DNA of 64,000 nucleotides from Isoetes taiwanensis (lineage: Eukaryota > Streptophyta > Lycopodiopsida > Isoetales > Isoetaceae): contig JAJEKV010000057.1 in assembly GCA_021234155.1 (NCBI GenBank), positions 2,695,821 to 2,759,820 on the forward strand, given 5' to 3'. Shown here in pieces: positions 1 through 8,798 of the stretch. Within the stretch, counting starts at the first letter, position 1. Every line of letters begins with the position of its first letter. The translations under genes were made by a program, and so were the position numbers. Below the pieces are notes generated by a model. That model was not told the origin of the DNA. It saw nothing but the letters and a program-made list of their open reading frames with translations, and did no database searches.

Positions 1-596
1 CGGTAGTATCGCTTTCTTTGCTCTCTCTTTGTACTTGGGTCCCATAGGCCAGTTGGTCTCCGTGGACGATAAAATCATATTCTATTCTATTTTGGGCGAC
101 CGAGATGATCGGATCTACTGCTGGAGCTTGCCCTCTGTTGCCTACCTCCTAGCTGCAAGCTCATTAAAAGCTTTCGTTCATATGCGTTTTTTACAAGGGT
201 TAGGTTTATTCTTCACTGTAAAATTAAAGCATCTGCTAAATGCAACCTTTTGCCATACAATTTGTTAACTTTGCAATAAAAATCTTTTCCAGTCACGTTT
301 CCATATTTTTGCAATTTGAAATCTTCCCAAACTAAAGTTTTATGTTGGTATTAAAGGTGTTTTCAGTTTTATGTGTTTTCAGTTATTATATTCTAGTTAT
401 GTGTTTTTTCTAAAAGCTTATAACTTCTTAAAATTGTTGTTTTCAAACTTTAAATGAGCATTAAACAGTGATTTTCTCTATTACATTCACACATCACTAT
501 GTATTTCACTTTTTTCTATTCTAAGTGTTCTATGATGATCTACATGCAAAGGGAACTCCAAAACCGTTTGAATTTTTCAAAAATTCGAAGGTTGGA
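1..596. other. AT-rich intergenic sequence
   Basis: No gene is supported here. The sequence is AT-rich with short T runs. An open stretch at 29-268 has no recognisable motif and ordinary non-coding composition, so it is not called. Confidence 0.5.
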
Positions 597-672
597 CGTT
601 CCCGTTCCCATTCGTTCCCGTTCTCGTTCTGAATTTTGGGTCTGAGTTCCCGTTCCCGTTCCCGTTCCAGGT
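597..672. repeat. Degenerate GTTCCC hexanucleotide repeat
   Basis: Interrupted repeats of GTTCCC/CGTTCC form two blocks separated by a short unrelated piece. This is simple-sequence DNA with no coding signal. The following sequence up to about 840 contains long T runs and nothing recognisable. Confidence 0.75.
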
Positions 673-842
673 AGCTATGCTATAGGGATAGAACTCAGTA
701 GATGCCCAGCTAGTTGTTTGATGTTAAGCAAGTTGACTGATGTGATGGTTTTTTTTATTTTTTTTTTGAAAGGCTAGATATAAACAATAAAAATTATACA
801 AGACCTTATTGAATGTATTCCTATTTTGGAGCACTATGTATA

Positions 843-910
843 AGAGATTGTGTAAACACACACTCTAGGCACAAGAGGGCAACCTCTTCGTGTGCAAGAC
901 CTTGTTTATT
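843..910 (+). repeat. Dispersed short repeat, family A (core GAGGGCAACC)
   Basis: The core AGAGGGCAACCTC followed by a CGTGTGCAAGACCTTGTTT-like stretch recurs at about 16870-16935 and, on the other strand, at about 28405-28455, with a weaker relative near 34535-34575. Conservation is limited to some 50-70 bases and every copy is next to a pyrimidine- or purine-rich tract. It may be the end of a SINE or another short non-autonomous element; the class is not established. Confidence 0.5.
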
Positions 911-1139
911 TTTATTCTTGTCAGTTTGATCTAAGTCAATAAAGCTGAAAGAATTTCACCTGTCTCCACCAATCATACCATGAGACATGTCACTTTTTCT
1001 TTCCAATAAAAATGCCCGCCACTATTTTACATGCCATCCTGCCTTACCTTTTTCTTTTACTGTTCTTTCTATTTTAAATTATAAAGTCTTCTACAGCAAG
1101 CTAACAACACATGAAGGATTCCCCCTACTGGACCTAATA

Positions 1140-1440
1140 AAGCTAAGATTTACAGAGTAGACTATGTCCAGCCCCTGTCTCTCAAAGCCACCTTTTGCAT
1201 ACATGTTGATCAAATCAGTGCTAATGAAAGCAGCTAGAAGGCATGAAAATGTAGATTGGGTTCGTTGTCATTTCTCAAAGCATTCTTACCTTCATAATTT
1301 ATGTGGTATCCTTGTATTATTGCATACTCTGGTGAAACATTTTGGGCCACCATATTATGAAAGACATCCTCTGTCTCTGAAAGCCACCTTTCGCATACAT
1401 GTTGATCAAATCAGTATCAATGAAAGCATTTCCTTTCCCT
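1140..1440 (-). pseudogene. PPR-protein remnant with an internal duplication
   Basis: Read on the minus strand, about 1366-1432 encodes a PPR-like stretch (TDLINMYAKGG, then after a small frame change DVFHNMVAQN and IIQGY). These are the usual helix signatures of plant PLS-type PPR proteins (DMYAKCG, VF..M..RNVVSW). A second copy of the INMYAKGG block lies at about 1166-1225, so the fragment holds a direct duplication of about 55 bp. No long frame survives and no start or mature gene can be drawn. It is a decayed piece of a PPR gene. PPR scraps also occur at 47670-48143 and 63405-63565, and one intact member is at 55009-57402. Confidence 0.5.
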
Positions 1441-1959
1441 ATTAATTTCGTGCTGCTTTAGATTGATGACAATTGGATGGCAATGATAATGTTTGGTAAT
1501 CCTATCAGGATTAATTTATGGTGGAAAAAAATGTACGCAACCAATTCAGATGCCAAAAGGTATAGTGGACATGCAAGAGCTTCATATTCATGATGATGTG
1601 GGATCTATCTTGAGTTCCGTGAAAGCAGATTGAAAAGCTCTTTCTATAGGATTAATGCAAAGCACGATTCCAAATTCTGCAAAAAATAACAGACAAAAAC
1701 ATAAGCATTTTGGAGAGTAGGGACATCCCGTATTGGAAGCCATTGTAATGGGTCCAGGACATGACATTCTCAATGGTGGATGCCATCACCAAATCGTGTG
1801 CAGCAAGACAAGCATGAAAAAGCTTACATGCATGATCTCAGTTAAGATTTGATCTTCATGTTGTGAATCCTCTCAAACATGAATTCTCATGTTGTAAATT
1901 CTGCAAGCTCAATTTGCATAGTGGCCGCCCAACAACAGGAGCGACCGCCAGTTTACAGG

Positions 1960-2070
1960 CGATAGGGAGTTTTGAGCATTTTTTAGCATATTCCAGGTAT
2001 ATAGCATATACCCAGAACACACATAACCAAAGGATTGCCCCCCTAGGGGGCAACCCGAAAAAAAGGTCTT
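1960..2070 (+). repeat. Dispersed short repeat, family B (core TTGCCCCCCTAGGGGCAA)
   Basis: This copy aligns by eye with 32716-32830: a TTTTAGCATATTC(C/T)AGGTATAT block, then CACATAA, then AGGATTGCCCCCCTAGGGGGCAACCC and an A-rich tail. The core is a near-perfect palindrome. A third copy of the core lies on the opposite strand at 3588-3622. This looks like a short non-autonomous mobile element; no TSD was identified. Confidence 0.55.
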
Positions 2071-2180
2071 GGAAAAAGGAGGCAAATGAGGGCGAAAATT
2101 CACCCTCCCTTTTTTTAGCCATATTGAAAATTATTTCTCAAGAAAGTGAAAAATGGGGTCGATCCATGTCGTGCGTGCTG

Positions 2181-2236
2181 ATTGGCTGATTTTAAACTAC
2201 AAGATTGCCGCCTTTGTTTTCGCTACACTATTTAAA
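2181..2236 (+). promoter_or_regulatory. Candidate H2A core promoter
   Basis: An inverted CCAAT box (ATTGGCT) at 2181 and a TATA-like TATTTAAA at 2229-2236 lie 89-144 bases upstream of the H2A ATG. They are spaced as in typical plant histone promoters. The transcription start was not determined. Confidence 0.5.
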
Positions 2237-2324
2237 CAACAAACAGAGCACATGTTTCTACACAGCAGAGCAAGCGCCTTCGAATCGATCTTCTTCTTTC
2301 ATTTCAAATCTCATTCGGTTCATC

Positions 2325-2819
2325 ATGTCCGGTGGCAGATCTAAGTCCAAGAAGAAAGCTGTGTCCAAGACCACCAGAGCCGGACTTCAGTTCCCAGTTG
2401 GTCGATTGGCAAGGTATTTGAAGCAAGGCAGATATGCCAAGCGCGTTGGATCCGGCGCCCCTGTTTATCTAGCCGCTGTTCTTGAATATTTAGCAGCCGA
2501 GGTCAGATTTCTTTCCTTTCTTCTTCTTGATGATATTTTTTAGGGATCTTTTGGTTTTGGGGCTTAAGGTAGTTTTGAATTTGTTTAGGTTTTGGAGCTG
2601 GCCGGAAATGCAGCTCGGGATAACAAAAAGAACAGAATCATTCCTCGCCACATTCAGTTGGCTGTGAGAAATGACGATGAGCTCGGAAAGCTTCTGTCCA
2701 AAGTAACAATTGGATATGGGGGCGTCATCCCTAATATTCACCAGGTATTGCTTCCAAAGAAAAGTGCTGCTGCTCAGGAAAAAGCCGCTGAGAAAGCAGA
2801 GAAGAAGAGCAAGGCCTGA
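2325..2819 (+). CDS. Histone H2A (two exons)
   Basis: Core histone that pairs with H2B on the nucleosome surface. Exons are 2325-2501 and 2589-2819, giving 135 residues. The intron (2502-2588) is GT-AG and falls within EYLAAE/VLELAGN, the usual plant H2A intron site. Visible signatures are AGLQFPVGR near residues 20-28, the acidic-patch glutamates in [34 protein letters not shown], and a [15 protein letters not shown] docking region. The C-terminal tail is Lys/Ala/Glu-rich and ends KKSKA. It has no SQEF/Y (H2A.X) and no SPKK motif (H2A.W), and it is not H2A.Z-like, so this is a canonical-type H2A. The ATG at 2325 gives the standard MSGGRSK start; longer upstream frames are 5' leader. A candidate promoter lies upstream and a histone-like hairpin follows the stop. 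Confidence 0.95.
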
Positions 2820-2843
2820 GAACCTTTCTTATATCCTGAACAT

Positions 2844-2859
2844 GGTGTTTTGAAACACC
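2844..2859 (+). promoter_or_regulatory. Histone-mRNA-like 3' stem-loop after H2A
   Basis: Twenty-four bases after the H2A stop, GGTGTT-TTGA-AACACC forms a perfect 6-bp stem with a 4-base U-rich loop, immediately followed by ACCA. This copies the layout of the replication-dependent histone 3' hairpin of animals and green algae (GG..CC-closed 6-bp stem, 4-nt loop, ACCA-type flank). The fourth base pair does not fit the animal pyrimidine-purine preference. Function is inferred from position and shape only. Confidence 0.45.
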
Positions 2860-3954
2860 ACCAAGCATTACAAATTTTGTCAATCTCAAAGGTTTTAGCC
2901 ATCTTTTGCCATATTTTTTCTTCAATACATCGCCATCAGTGAACAATTGTTTGAAACTAAATTTAAATTGGTTCGAAAGCCGAATGGTTAATGGCTGTAT
3001 ACTTTAAAATGTTCTCTGACCTTGGGTCTCCTAATTTAAGTAGCAGATTGTGCTTGGTAAATTTTATACCTGCAGGTTTAACATACATCTTTGCAGATTT
3101 CAACTTAAGGCATGGATAGAACATATGCTTCATACGGCGAAATGGAAAAGAATATTGGTCCTGTCTTCTCTCTTCTTCTTTGTAGTTGTCCATTCCCCGA
3201 ATAAGATTCTTTTCATTGTTGGTAAAGGTCTTGCATAAATATCTTTGCACTTATGTTCGGTCAACTGTGAAATCAGCTGAAAGAGTAGATCATACTTCGA
3301 ATCTACATATTGGGCTTTCATGGTAAATGTCGCCGGCAAAAATCTATGTTCAGGACTAAAAATGTAAATTAAATAATCATTCTTAACATATATCTTACAA
3401 ATTAGTTTAGATAATTCCATAAACTACTATAAATAATTCCATAAACAAATTAGTTTAGATAATTCCATAAGTTTAGTTCAGTACAAGGAAACAAATAATA
3501 AAAGGTTTCCCATTAATTAGCAACTTGAATTGCTATTAGTCCTAATCAGTCCTAACCATCACAACAAAGAAAATACCACAATCCCTCCCCTTTTTGGGTT
3601 GCCCCTAGGGGGGCAAACCTTCGCTCATTCCAAAGAGCAGGTTGGAACAGGATGTTCACATTCTCAAATGTACAATAAACTTTTTTTATAATTGTTGTCA
3701 CTTCAATCGTGCTGTTAGGGGTCTTGTTTTTACATGTCTGGCTAAGATGATATGCCTTTTTGAACGTTACCTATCTTGCATTAGCAACTTACTTTGCTTG
3801 GAGGCCTTTGCCTTTTTTTGGGCATTCGAAACTCAAAAAGAATTAAAGTAGTTGGGATTCTATAAATTTTCTTGTATAACCATATCATGTTGGGGTACAA
3901 ATCCGTATGAGCCTGCCCATTTCTTTATTTGCTTTGGAGACCTTTGCTTTTTCG
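2860..3954. other. Intergenic sequence with short repeats
   Basis: No supported gene. A direct repeat of about 26 bp (AATTAGTTTAGATAATTCCA) occurs at about 3398-3423 and 3445-3470. A reverse copy of the family B palindromic core lies at 3588-3622. Open stretches here (for example 3642-3851) have no recognisable motif. Confidence 0.5.
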
Positions 3955-4627
3955 AAGGTGCAATTCCGGTGGAATATTCTGATCTTACCAAGCTCAATGT
4001 TCTCAAGCTGCTGGAAAATCTGCTAAAGAAGCATCCCCTACTAGCTTGGAAATCTAACCCAGCTCAAGCATTTAGAGCTGGGCTACAATATTTACTCCAA
4101 TGGTATTCCTCCTACGTTTGGGAATCTGATAAATCTGGAGTATCTAGGCCTTTGCTGGGGTAATCTTTCGGGCAGGATACCTGCAAAATTTGGAAAGCTA
4201 ACAAAATGCGTTTATGCACAAGAAATTTTTATTAGGTTCCTTGCCAGATGAGATGGGAAACATGTCTAGTCCAATGTCGTTGGATTTATCAGACAACATG
4301 CTTGAGGTTACAATTCTTGATGGCTTTAGGAGAATGCACAATCTTACTATGTTTCATTTTATGGTAAACAGATTAAATGGAAGCATTCCAACCTTCATCG
4401 GCGAGCTTTCTAATCTGCAGGCTTTTTCAGTTTGGAACAACTGCATCACGGGAAGCCTTCCTGATCTACTGGGCAGTACTGCAAGCATTAGTTGGACTTC
4501 GAATTTTATCTCAGGGCCAACTCCATCAAGTATTTGCAAAAGAGGTTCTCTTTTCAAGCTGGAGCTTTTTTTTCCAACAATCTGATGGGCCCTGTGCCTG
4601 ATCTTTCAAACTGCAAGGACCTGTTTC
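3955..4627 (+). pseudogene. LRR receptor-like kinase pseudogene, 5' part (LRRs)
   Basis: Several frames together encode plant-type 24-residue leucine-rich repeats, including IPPTFGNLINLEYLGL, LSGRIPAKFGKL, GSIPTFIGELSNLQAFSVW, ITGSLPDLLG and NLMGPVPDLSNCKDLF. The family is cell-surface receptor kinases (extracellular LRRs, one membrane helix, Ser/Thr kinase). At least two frame changes (before about 4214 and near 4550) and the missing N-terminus show it is dead. The reading stops at 4627, exactly at the left end of a Copia element, and resumes in the same frame at 8804, so the retrotransposon landed inside the LRR exon. Confidence 0.85.
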
Positions 4628-5001
4628 TGTTAACGGAATGGATTCTGGTTGTTATCCGCTACCTTCAAATCGCACACCTTCGCCACGTCATCCCCTAAAC
4701 CACATAGGCTGTCCACATCATTAATCCATGACTTAGCCATGTCCTTTCCCAAAAGACATGCCCTCATGACCTTTCATATGCCCTTTCACCTGCTTACATA
4801 AACTGTCCTATTTTCCATATTCCCAACACATTCAACTCAAGCATTGCACAATTACGGGGGAGCCCTTCCAGTCTGCAACTGTCTCAAGACAGATATGTAT
4901 TCTCATATTCATACATGAATATATGATTCCATAATCTATTCAATTATGTATGAATGTATAAGGTTCTTGTTTTTCTGCCATATGCATCATATTTAATTTC
5001 A
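4628..5001 (+). repeat. 5' LTR of the defective Copia element
   Basis: Begins TG and ends CA, and pairs with 8414-8798. The second half is nearly identical to its partner and contains an inverted AT-rich motif (CATATTCATACATGAATATATG-like). The first half differs by substitutions and lacks a short segment present in the 3' LTR. Confidence 0.92.
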
Positions 5002-5013
5002 TGGCATTAGAGC
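5002..5013 (+). other. Primer-binding site, initiator Met tRNA type
   Basis: TGGCATTAGAGC directly follows the 5' LTR. It matches the usual plant Copia primer site TGGTATCAGAGC at 10 of 12 positions. Confidence 0.8.
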
Positions 5014-5035
5014 TTGGTTTCTCACGATCCAAGCA

Positions 5036-5212
5036 ATGGCCAAGAAATCAAGAATCCATCGTGCTATTTCTCATATCAATAAGCGAATCGCACGACGTAG
5101 AGAATCAAGAATACGGAAGGCAATATTCAAAGTAAATCAGAGATTAACAGCACGAAGAAATGGCGTTTACCGCAGAAGAAGCGCATTTTTGAGGCTGACA
5201 GAAATTCTCTGA
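5036..5212 (+). CDS. Small Arg-rich ORF in the Copia leader (58 aa)
   Basis: A complete 58-codon frame from ATG at 5036 to TGA at 5210-5212 lies between the primer site and the gag start at 5252. The product starts MAKKSRIHRAISHINKRIA and has about 15 arginines and 5 lysines, so roughly a third is basic. It has only one acidic cluster and no cysteine. I do not recognise a family. Its place, 39 bases before gag ATG, would make it an upstream ORF of the genomic RNA. A basic protein there could bind RNA, but it could equally be a chance frame. Only one copy is visible in the window. Confidence 0.4.
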   Translation: MAKKSRIHRAISHINKRIARRRESRIRKAIFKVNQRLTARRNGVYRRRSAFLRLTEIL

Positions 5213-5251
5213 ATTTTTTTACCGATTGATTTTTATAATCAAATCATAATC

Positions 5252-6938
5252 ATGGCTGCTACTTTAACCGAGACACATCGTCTCATAGAGAGATTTGACG
5301 GCGTCGGTTTCCATCACTCGAAACTTAAAATGAAGATGCTTTATGCCCATAGTTGGTGATCCATTGACTCTTAAAGATGCTTTATCAGATCCAAATTCCA
5401 AAGAATGGCATGATGCTATGACTCCTGAATATGATTCTCTCATGAAGAATCAAACATGGACCTAGCAACCACTCCCACCAGGGCGTAAGGCAATTGGTTG
5501 TAAGTGGCTCTTTAAACGCAAATATAAACCTGATGGATCCATTGATCGTTATAAAGCAAGATTAGTAGCAAAAGGATATTCTCAAATTGAAGGGATCGAT
5601 TACCTTGATACCTTCTCTCCTGTTGTCAAAATGACATCCATCAGAACTCTCCTTACACTTGCTGCTGCTCAAGATATGCACATCCATCAATTGGATGTTA
5701 AGACTGCATTTCTCAATGGTAACTTGGAAGAAGATATCTTCATGAAACAACCTGAAGGTTATGTTCAACCTGGACAAGAGACTTTAGTATGCAAGTTACA
5801 TAAGTCTTTATATGGCCTCAAGCAGTCTCCACGAGCATGGTATCAACGGATTGACACCTTTCTCAAGTCACATAGCTATGAGCAAGGGGGAGCAGACAGT
5901 AACATCTATATCAAGAAGAGAAACTGTCATATTTTGCTCCTAGCTCTGTATGTGGATGATGCCATATTAATAAGCAACAACTTGAATTTTCTGAGCGAGA
6001 GTAAACAAATCCTTGCAAAAGAATTTCAAATGACTGATTATGGTGAAATTGCTTACTGCTTAGGAATTCAAGTCCTAAGAAATCGGAAAAAGAAGACAAT
6101 TCATCTCACTCAACAAAAATATATTGAAGACCTCTTGAAGAAATTTGAGATGGATAAGAGTAAGCCAATAAGTACTCCAATGGATATGAATATAAAATTG
6201 TCCAAAGATATGTGTCCTCAAAATCCTCAAGAAGAAGAGATCATGAAGAATACACCCTATGCAAGTCAAGTAGGGCCTCTCATGTATCTTTGCTATATGT
6301 ACAAGACCCGACATTGCTCATGCAAATCGGGTTTTGTGAGTCAATTCTTGAGTAATCCGGGACCTATGCAATGGGGCTACTGATGAAGAGAATTCTTCGC
6401 TATCTTTTCGGCACCCTAACTTTGGACTTACATTACAAGGTGGTTCGCTCATACTTACAGGGATATAGTGATGCTTCTTATGCTAGTGATGTTGAAATTC
6501 GCAAGTCCACAACCGGATATTGTTTTCAACTTGAAAAAGCACCATCTCACGGTGTAGTAAAAGCAACCTACAATTTCCTTATCAAGTCTTTGAAGGCGAG
6601 AATATATAGCTATTTGCCAAGCAACAAAAGAAGCTATATGGCTCTGCAGATTACTTGAAGACATCATGATACCTTCACAAGGACCAGCGTTAATCAAGAC
6701 TGATAGCACAAGTTGCATCAGCATGGCAACACAACCAAGAATCAATGCTAGATCAAAACATATTGAGATCCAGTATCACTTTGTACGAGAAAAGATTCTT
6801 GAGAAGAAGATTCAACTTCAATATTGCCCCACTGAAGACATGGTAGCAGATTTTCTTACAAAACCTCTACCAACAGACAAATTTATTCTATGCAGACAAA
6901 GCCTCAATATAAAAGACAGTCCCACAGGCATCGGCTAA
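5252..6938 (+). pseudogene. Copia gag-RT-RNase H remnant with internal deletion
   Basis: The gag start (MAATLTETHRLIERFDGVGF, 5252 onward) runs only about 30 residues. Soon after about 5346 the sequence jumps to the N-terminal region of reverse transcriptase (GDPLTLKDALSDP, then KAIGCKWLFKRKYKPDGS). Zinc knuckle, protease and integrase are missing. An in-frame TAG follows NQTWT near 5462. RT motifs include KARLVAKGYSQ, QLDVKTAFLNGNLEEDI and the catalytic YVDD (about 5949). A frameshift near 6300 separates RT from RNase H (YSDASYASDVEIRKSTTGYC; the terminal THHH-type region reads ARSKHIEIQYHFVREK). It cannot make a working polyprotein; any mobility would need enzymes from another element. Confidence 0.9.
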
Positions 6939-7132
6939 GGAAGGAAGGAAGGAAGAGACTTTTAACGTCCATGGAGCCCAATCGGGCTATGGGACCAGAA
7001 CAAACAAAGGGGGCGGAAGCCCCAACAGAACCGTGGGCCGAAGCCCAAGCAAAAACCAATCAAAACACGGGGACGAAGCCCCGTTACAACAAAACATGGG
7101 GACAAAGCCCCGTTATCACTCAAAACCCAGGG
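6939..7132. repeat. Degenerate GGGGACNAAGCCCC repeats at the edge of the antisense block
   Basis: The motif GGGG(A/C)(C/A)GAAGCCCC recurs about four times at 6990-7120 with a spacing near 30 bases; each unit is a short palindrome (GGGGC..GCCCC). It marks the switch from AT-rich RNase H sequence to the GC-rich antisense block. Confidence 0.55.
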
Positions 7133-8071
7133 CTAGACCAAGACTGCCCAGGGATCAGTTGGCCATTGATCCCTAATAATAGCTCGACCGCCTCTGTACA
7201 CTGCCCATTTCTGCTGCAGGCGGGCCTCACGGACCCGGCACAATTCCTCTTTCCGTCTGCAGAGCTGCACCGGAGTCAAATCTTCCTGCACTGAGAAGGT
7301 GGTCCCCTTCAAATGATTGCCATGTCGCAAGACGTGCAGCCTGGAAAGAGCATTTTGAAAGCAAACCAAGAGATGGCGGGGGCGGTCGGGACGTGCTGCC
7401 CCCACCCGCTGTACTGAAAGGATGCCGTCGGCATGGATGTGCATCTCCTGAGCAAAAAAAGAGGCCGCCTGCTCTGTGGGGGTCAAATCACCCGTCTCCG
7501 CAAGGCCCACAATGCGCAGAGAAAGGGCCGGTGAGTGAGCTGTGGCCGTACCAGCATCGGGGAGCGGGACCTCGGCCGCAGCCTGGACAGGGGGCGGCAA
7601 ATCCTCTGGAGGAGGCTGTGCAGACATGGAGACTGTGTCAGCGGTCATAGGCAGACCACTCGCCTGTGCATGGGAGGGCCCTGTAGCCGCTGCTGGTGAC
7701 CCACCACTGGAACTGGCCGGGCTGTGCCCCACAGACCGTAGCAGCAATTCTAGTAACTGGACCCAGCCTGCCAGTGGCAACTGGGCAGACGTCTCGGTGA
7801 GAGTGGCAGTGGCACGGACCGTGTGGATCCCATCAAGTACCCCCGGAGGCAAGCACTGGAGCTGAGCATCAAGGATGTCCAAAGTCGCAGCTAAAGAGGC
7901 ATCGGGGACTGGTGGTGCCAGAAGAGGGCGCTGGGGCCCAAATGATGGGGCTGTCCGAAGGTAGGGCGCAATCGTGGGGTCATAGGGCCGGGACGGGACT
8001 GGCTCAGGCAGCCGAATGAAATTCTTCTCCTTACGGGTCTCCCGGGCCATACGTTTGATCTTACGGGCCAT
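7133..8071 (-). CDS. Antisense ORF (312 aa) inside the Copia element, LINE-ORF1-like C-terminus
   Basis: An uninterrupted 312-codon frame runs opposite to gag-pol between RNase H and the 3' LTR. The N-terminus is basic (MARKIKRMARETRKEK). The middle is Pro/Ala/Ser-rich and low complexity. The last 110 residues look folded: RPRHLLVCFQNALSRLHVL, HLKGTTFSVQEDLTPVQ, then REARLQQKWAVYRGGRAIIRD. That layout (an RNA-binding-like strand, an EDLTP turn, a basic helix, then a strand ending in RD) resembles the C-terminal part of LINE/L1-type ORF1 proteins; this is recognition from memory, not a search. The block is far more GC-rich than its surroundings. Upstream on the same strand is a CT-rich leader with CTCTAGGGTTT motifs, like a plant 5' UTR. 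It may be a captured gene or a nested LINE piece. Confidence 0.5.
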   Translation of the reverse strand: MARKIKRMARETRKEKNFIRLPEPVPSRPYDPTIAPYLRTAPSFGPQRPLLAPPVPDASLAATLDILDAQLQCLPPGVLDGIHTVRATATLTETSAQLPLAGWVQLLELLLRSVGHSPASSSGGSPAAATGPSHAQASGLPMTADTVSMSAQPPPEDLPPPVQAAAEVPLPDAGTATAHSPALSLRIVGLAETGDLTPTEQAASFFAQEMHIHADGILSVQRVGAARPDRPRHLLVCFQNALSRLHVLRHGNHLKGTTFSVQEDLTPVQLCRRKEELCRVREARLQQKWAVYRGGRAIIRDQWPTDPWAVLV

Positions 8072-8403
8072 GCTGAGAACAAGGCAACGTTAAAGGGTGC
8101 CAAGGTTGGGCTGGTCCGGCTGCCTAGAAGGTGCTTAGAATCCAATTTGGGGACTCAAAAGGGCGTGAGCACCTTTTGGGCGTTTGGGGTTTTCGGGGCT
8201 AGAGAGAGATTGTAAACCCTAGAGAGAGAAAGCCAGAAAGGGGCAAATCAAGGGGGTCTATGCAAGGGCAGTGAGGGCGCGATGCCGAGAGCAATAGTGG
8301 GACCCAAAACAGTCCAAAACAATTCAAAGCAATCCAAAACTTGGTACCTACGGCCGATGCTGTGGATGGAAATCGTGGCTGGTCCAGCTCCGATTCTGGA
8401 TCT
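8072..8403 (-). promoter_or_regulatory. Leader-like sequence of the antisense ORF
   Basis: On the minus strand this stretch contains pyrimidine-rich CTCTCTCTCTAGGGTTT and a second CTCTCTCTAG, resembling plant 5' UTRs with telo-box-like motifs. It lies directly ahead of the ATG at 8071 and begins next to the purine tract of the host element. No TATA box was identified with confidence. Confidence 0.3.
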
Positions 8404-8413
8404 TGATGGGGAG
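8404..8413 (+). other. Polypurine tract of the defective Copia element
   Basis: TGATGGGGAG directly precedes TG of the 3' LTR, the expected place for plus-strand priming. Confidence 0.75.
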
Positions 8414-8798
8414 TGTTAACGGAATGGATTCCGGTGGTTATCCGCTGCCTTCAAATCGCACACCTTTGCCACGTCATCCCTTAAGCCACATAGGCTTGTC
8501 CACATCGTTAATCCATGACTCCAATAGTCATACATTTTCCAATAGCCATGTCCTTTCCCCTCATGACCTTACATATGCCCTTTCACCTGCTTACATAAAC
8601 TGTCCTATTTTCCATATTTCCAACACATTCAACTCAAGCATTGCACAATTACGGGGGAGCCCTTCCAGTCTGCAACTGTCTCAAGACAGATATGTATTCT
8701 CATATTCATACATGAATATATGATTCCATAATCTATTCAATTATGTATGAATGTATAAGGTTCTTGTTTTTCTGCCATATGCATCATATTTAATTTCA
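8414..8798 (+). repeat. 3' LTR of the defective Copia element
   Basis: Starts TGTTAACGG and ends TTTCA, and pairs with 4628-5001. It is followed by the second copy of the target duplication GTTTC at 8799-8803. Confidence 0.92.

Larger units (their letters stand above)
4628..8798 (+). mobile_element. Copia retrotransposon, defective, inserted in an LRR-kinase gene
   Basis: The element has LTRs of 374 bp (4628-5001) and 385 bp (8414-8798), both beginning TGTTAACGG and ending TTTCA, and is flanked by the 5-bp target duplication GTTTC (4623-4627 and 8799-8803). A tRNA-iMet-type primer site follows the 5' LTR and a purine tract (GATGGGGAG) precedes the 3' LTR. The interior holds a small Arg-rich leader ORF, a gag start fused to RT/RNase H (the rest of gag, protease and integrase are deleted), and a 1.4-kb GC-rich block with a long antisense ORF. 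The LTRs differ by several substitutions and indels in their first half, so the insertion is much older than the element at 10998-16790. Confidence 0.92.

Noticed and set aside
2153-2324. Upstream open frames overlapping the H2A start
   Set aside because: They are 5' leader; only the ATG at 2325 gives the conserved H2A N-terminus.
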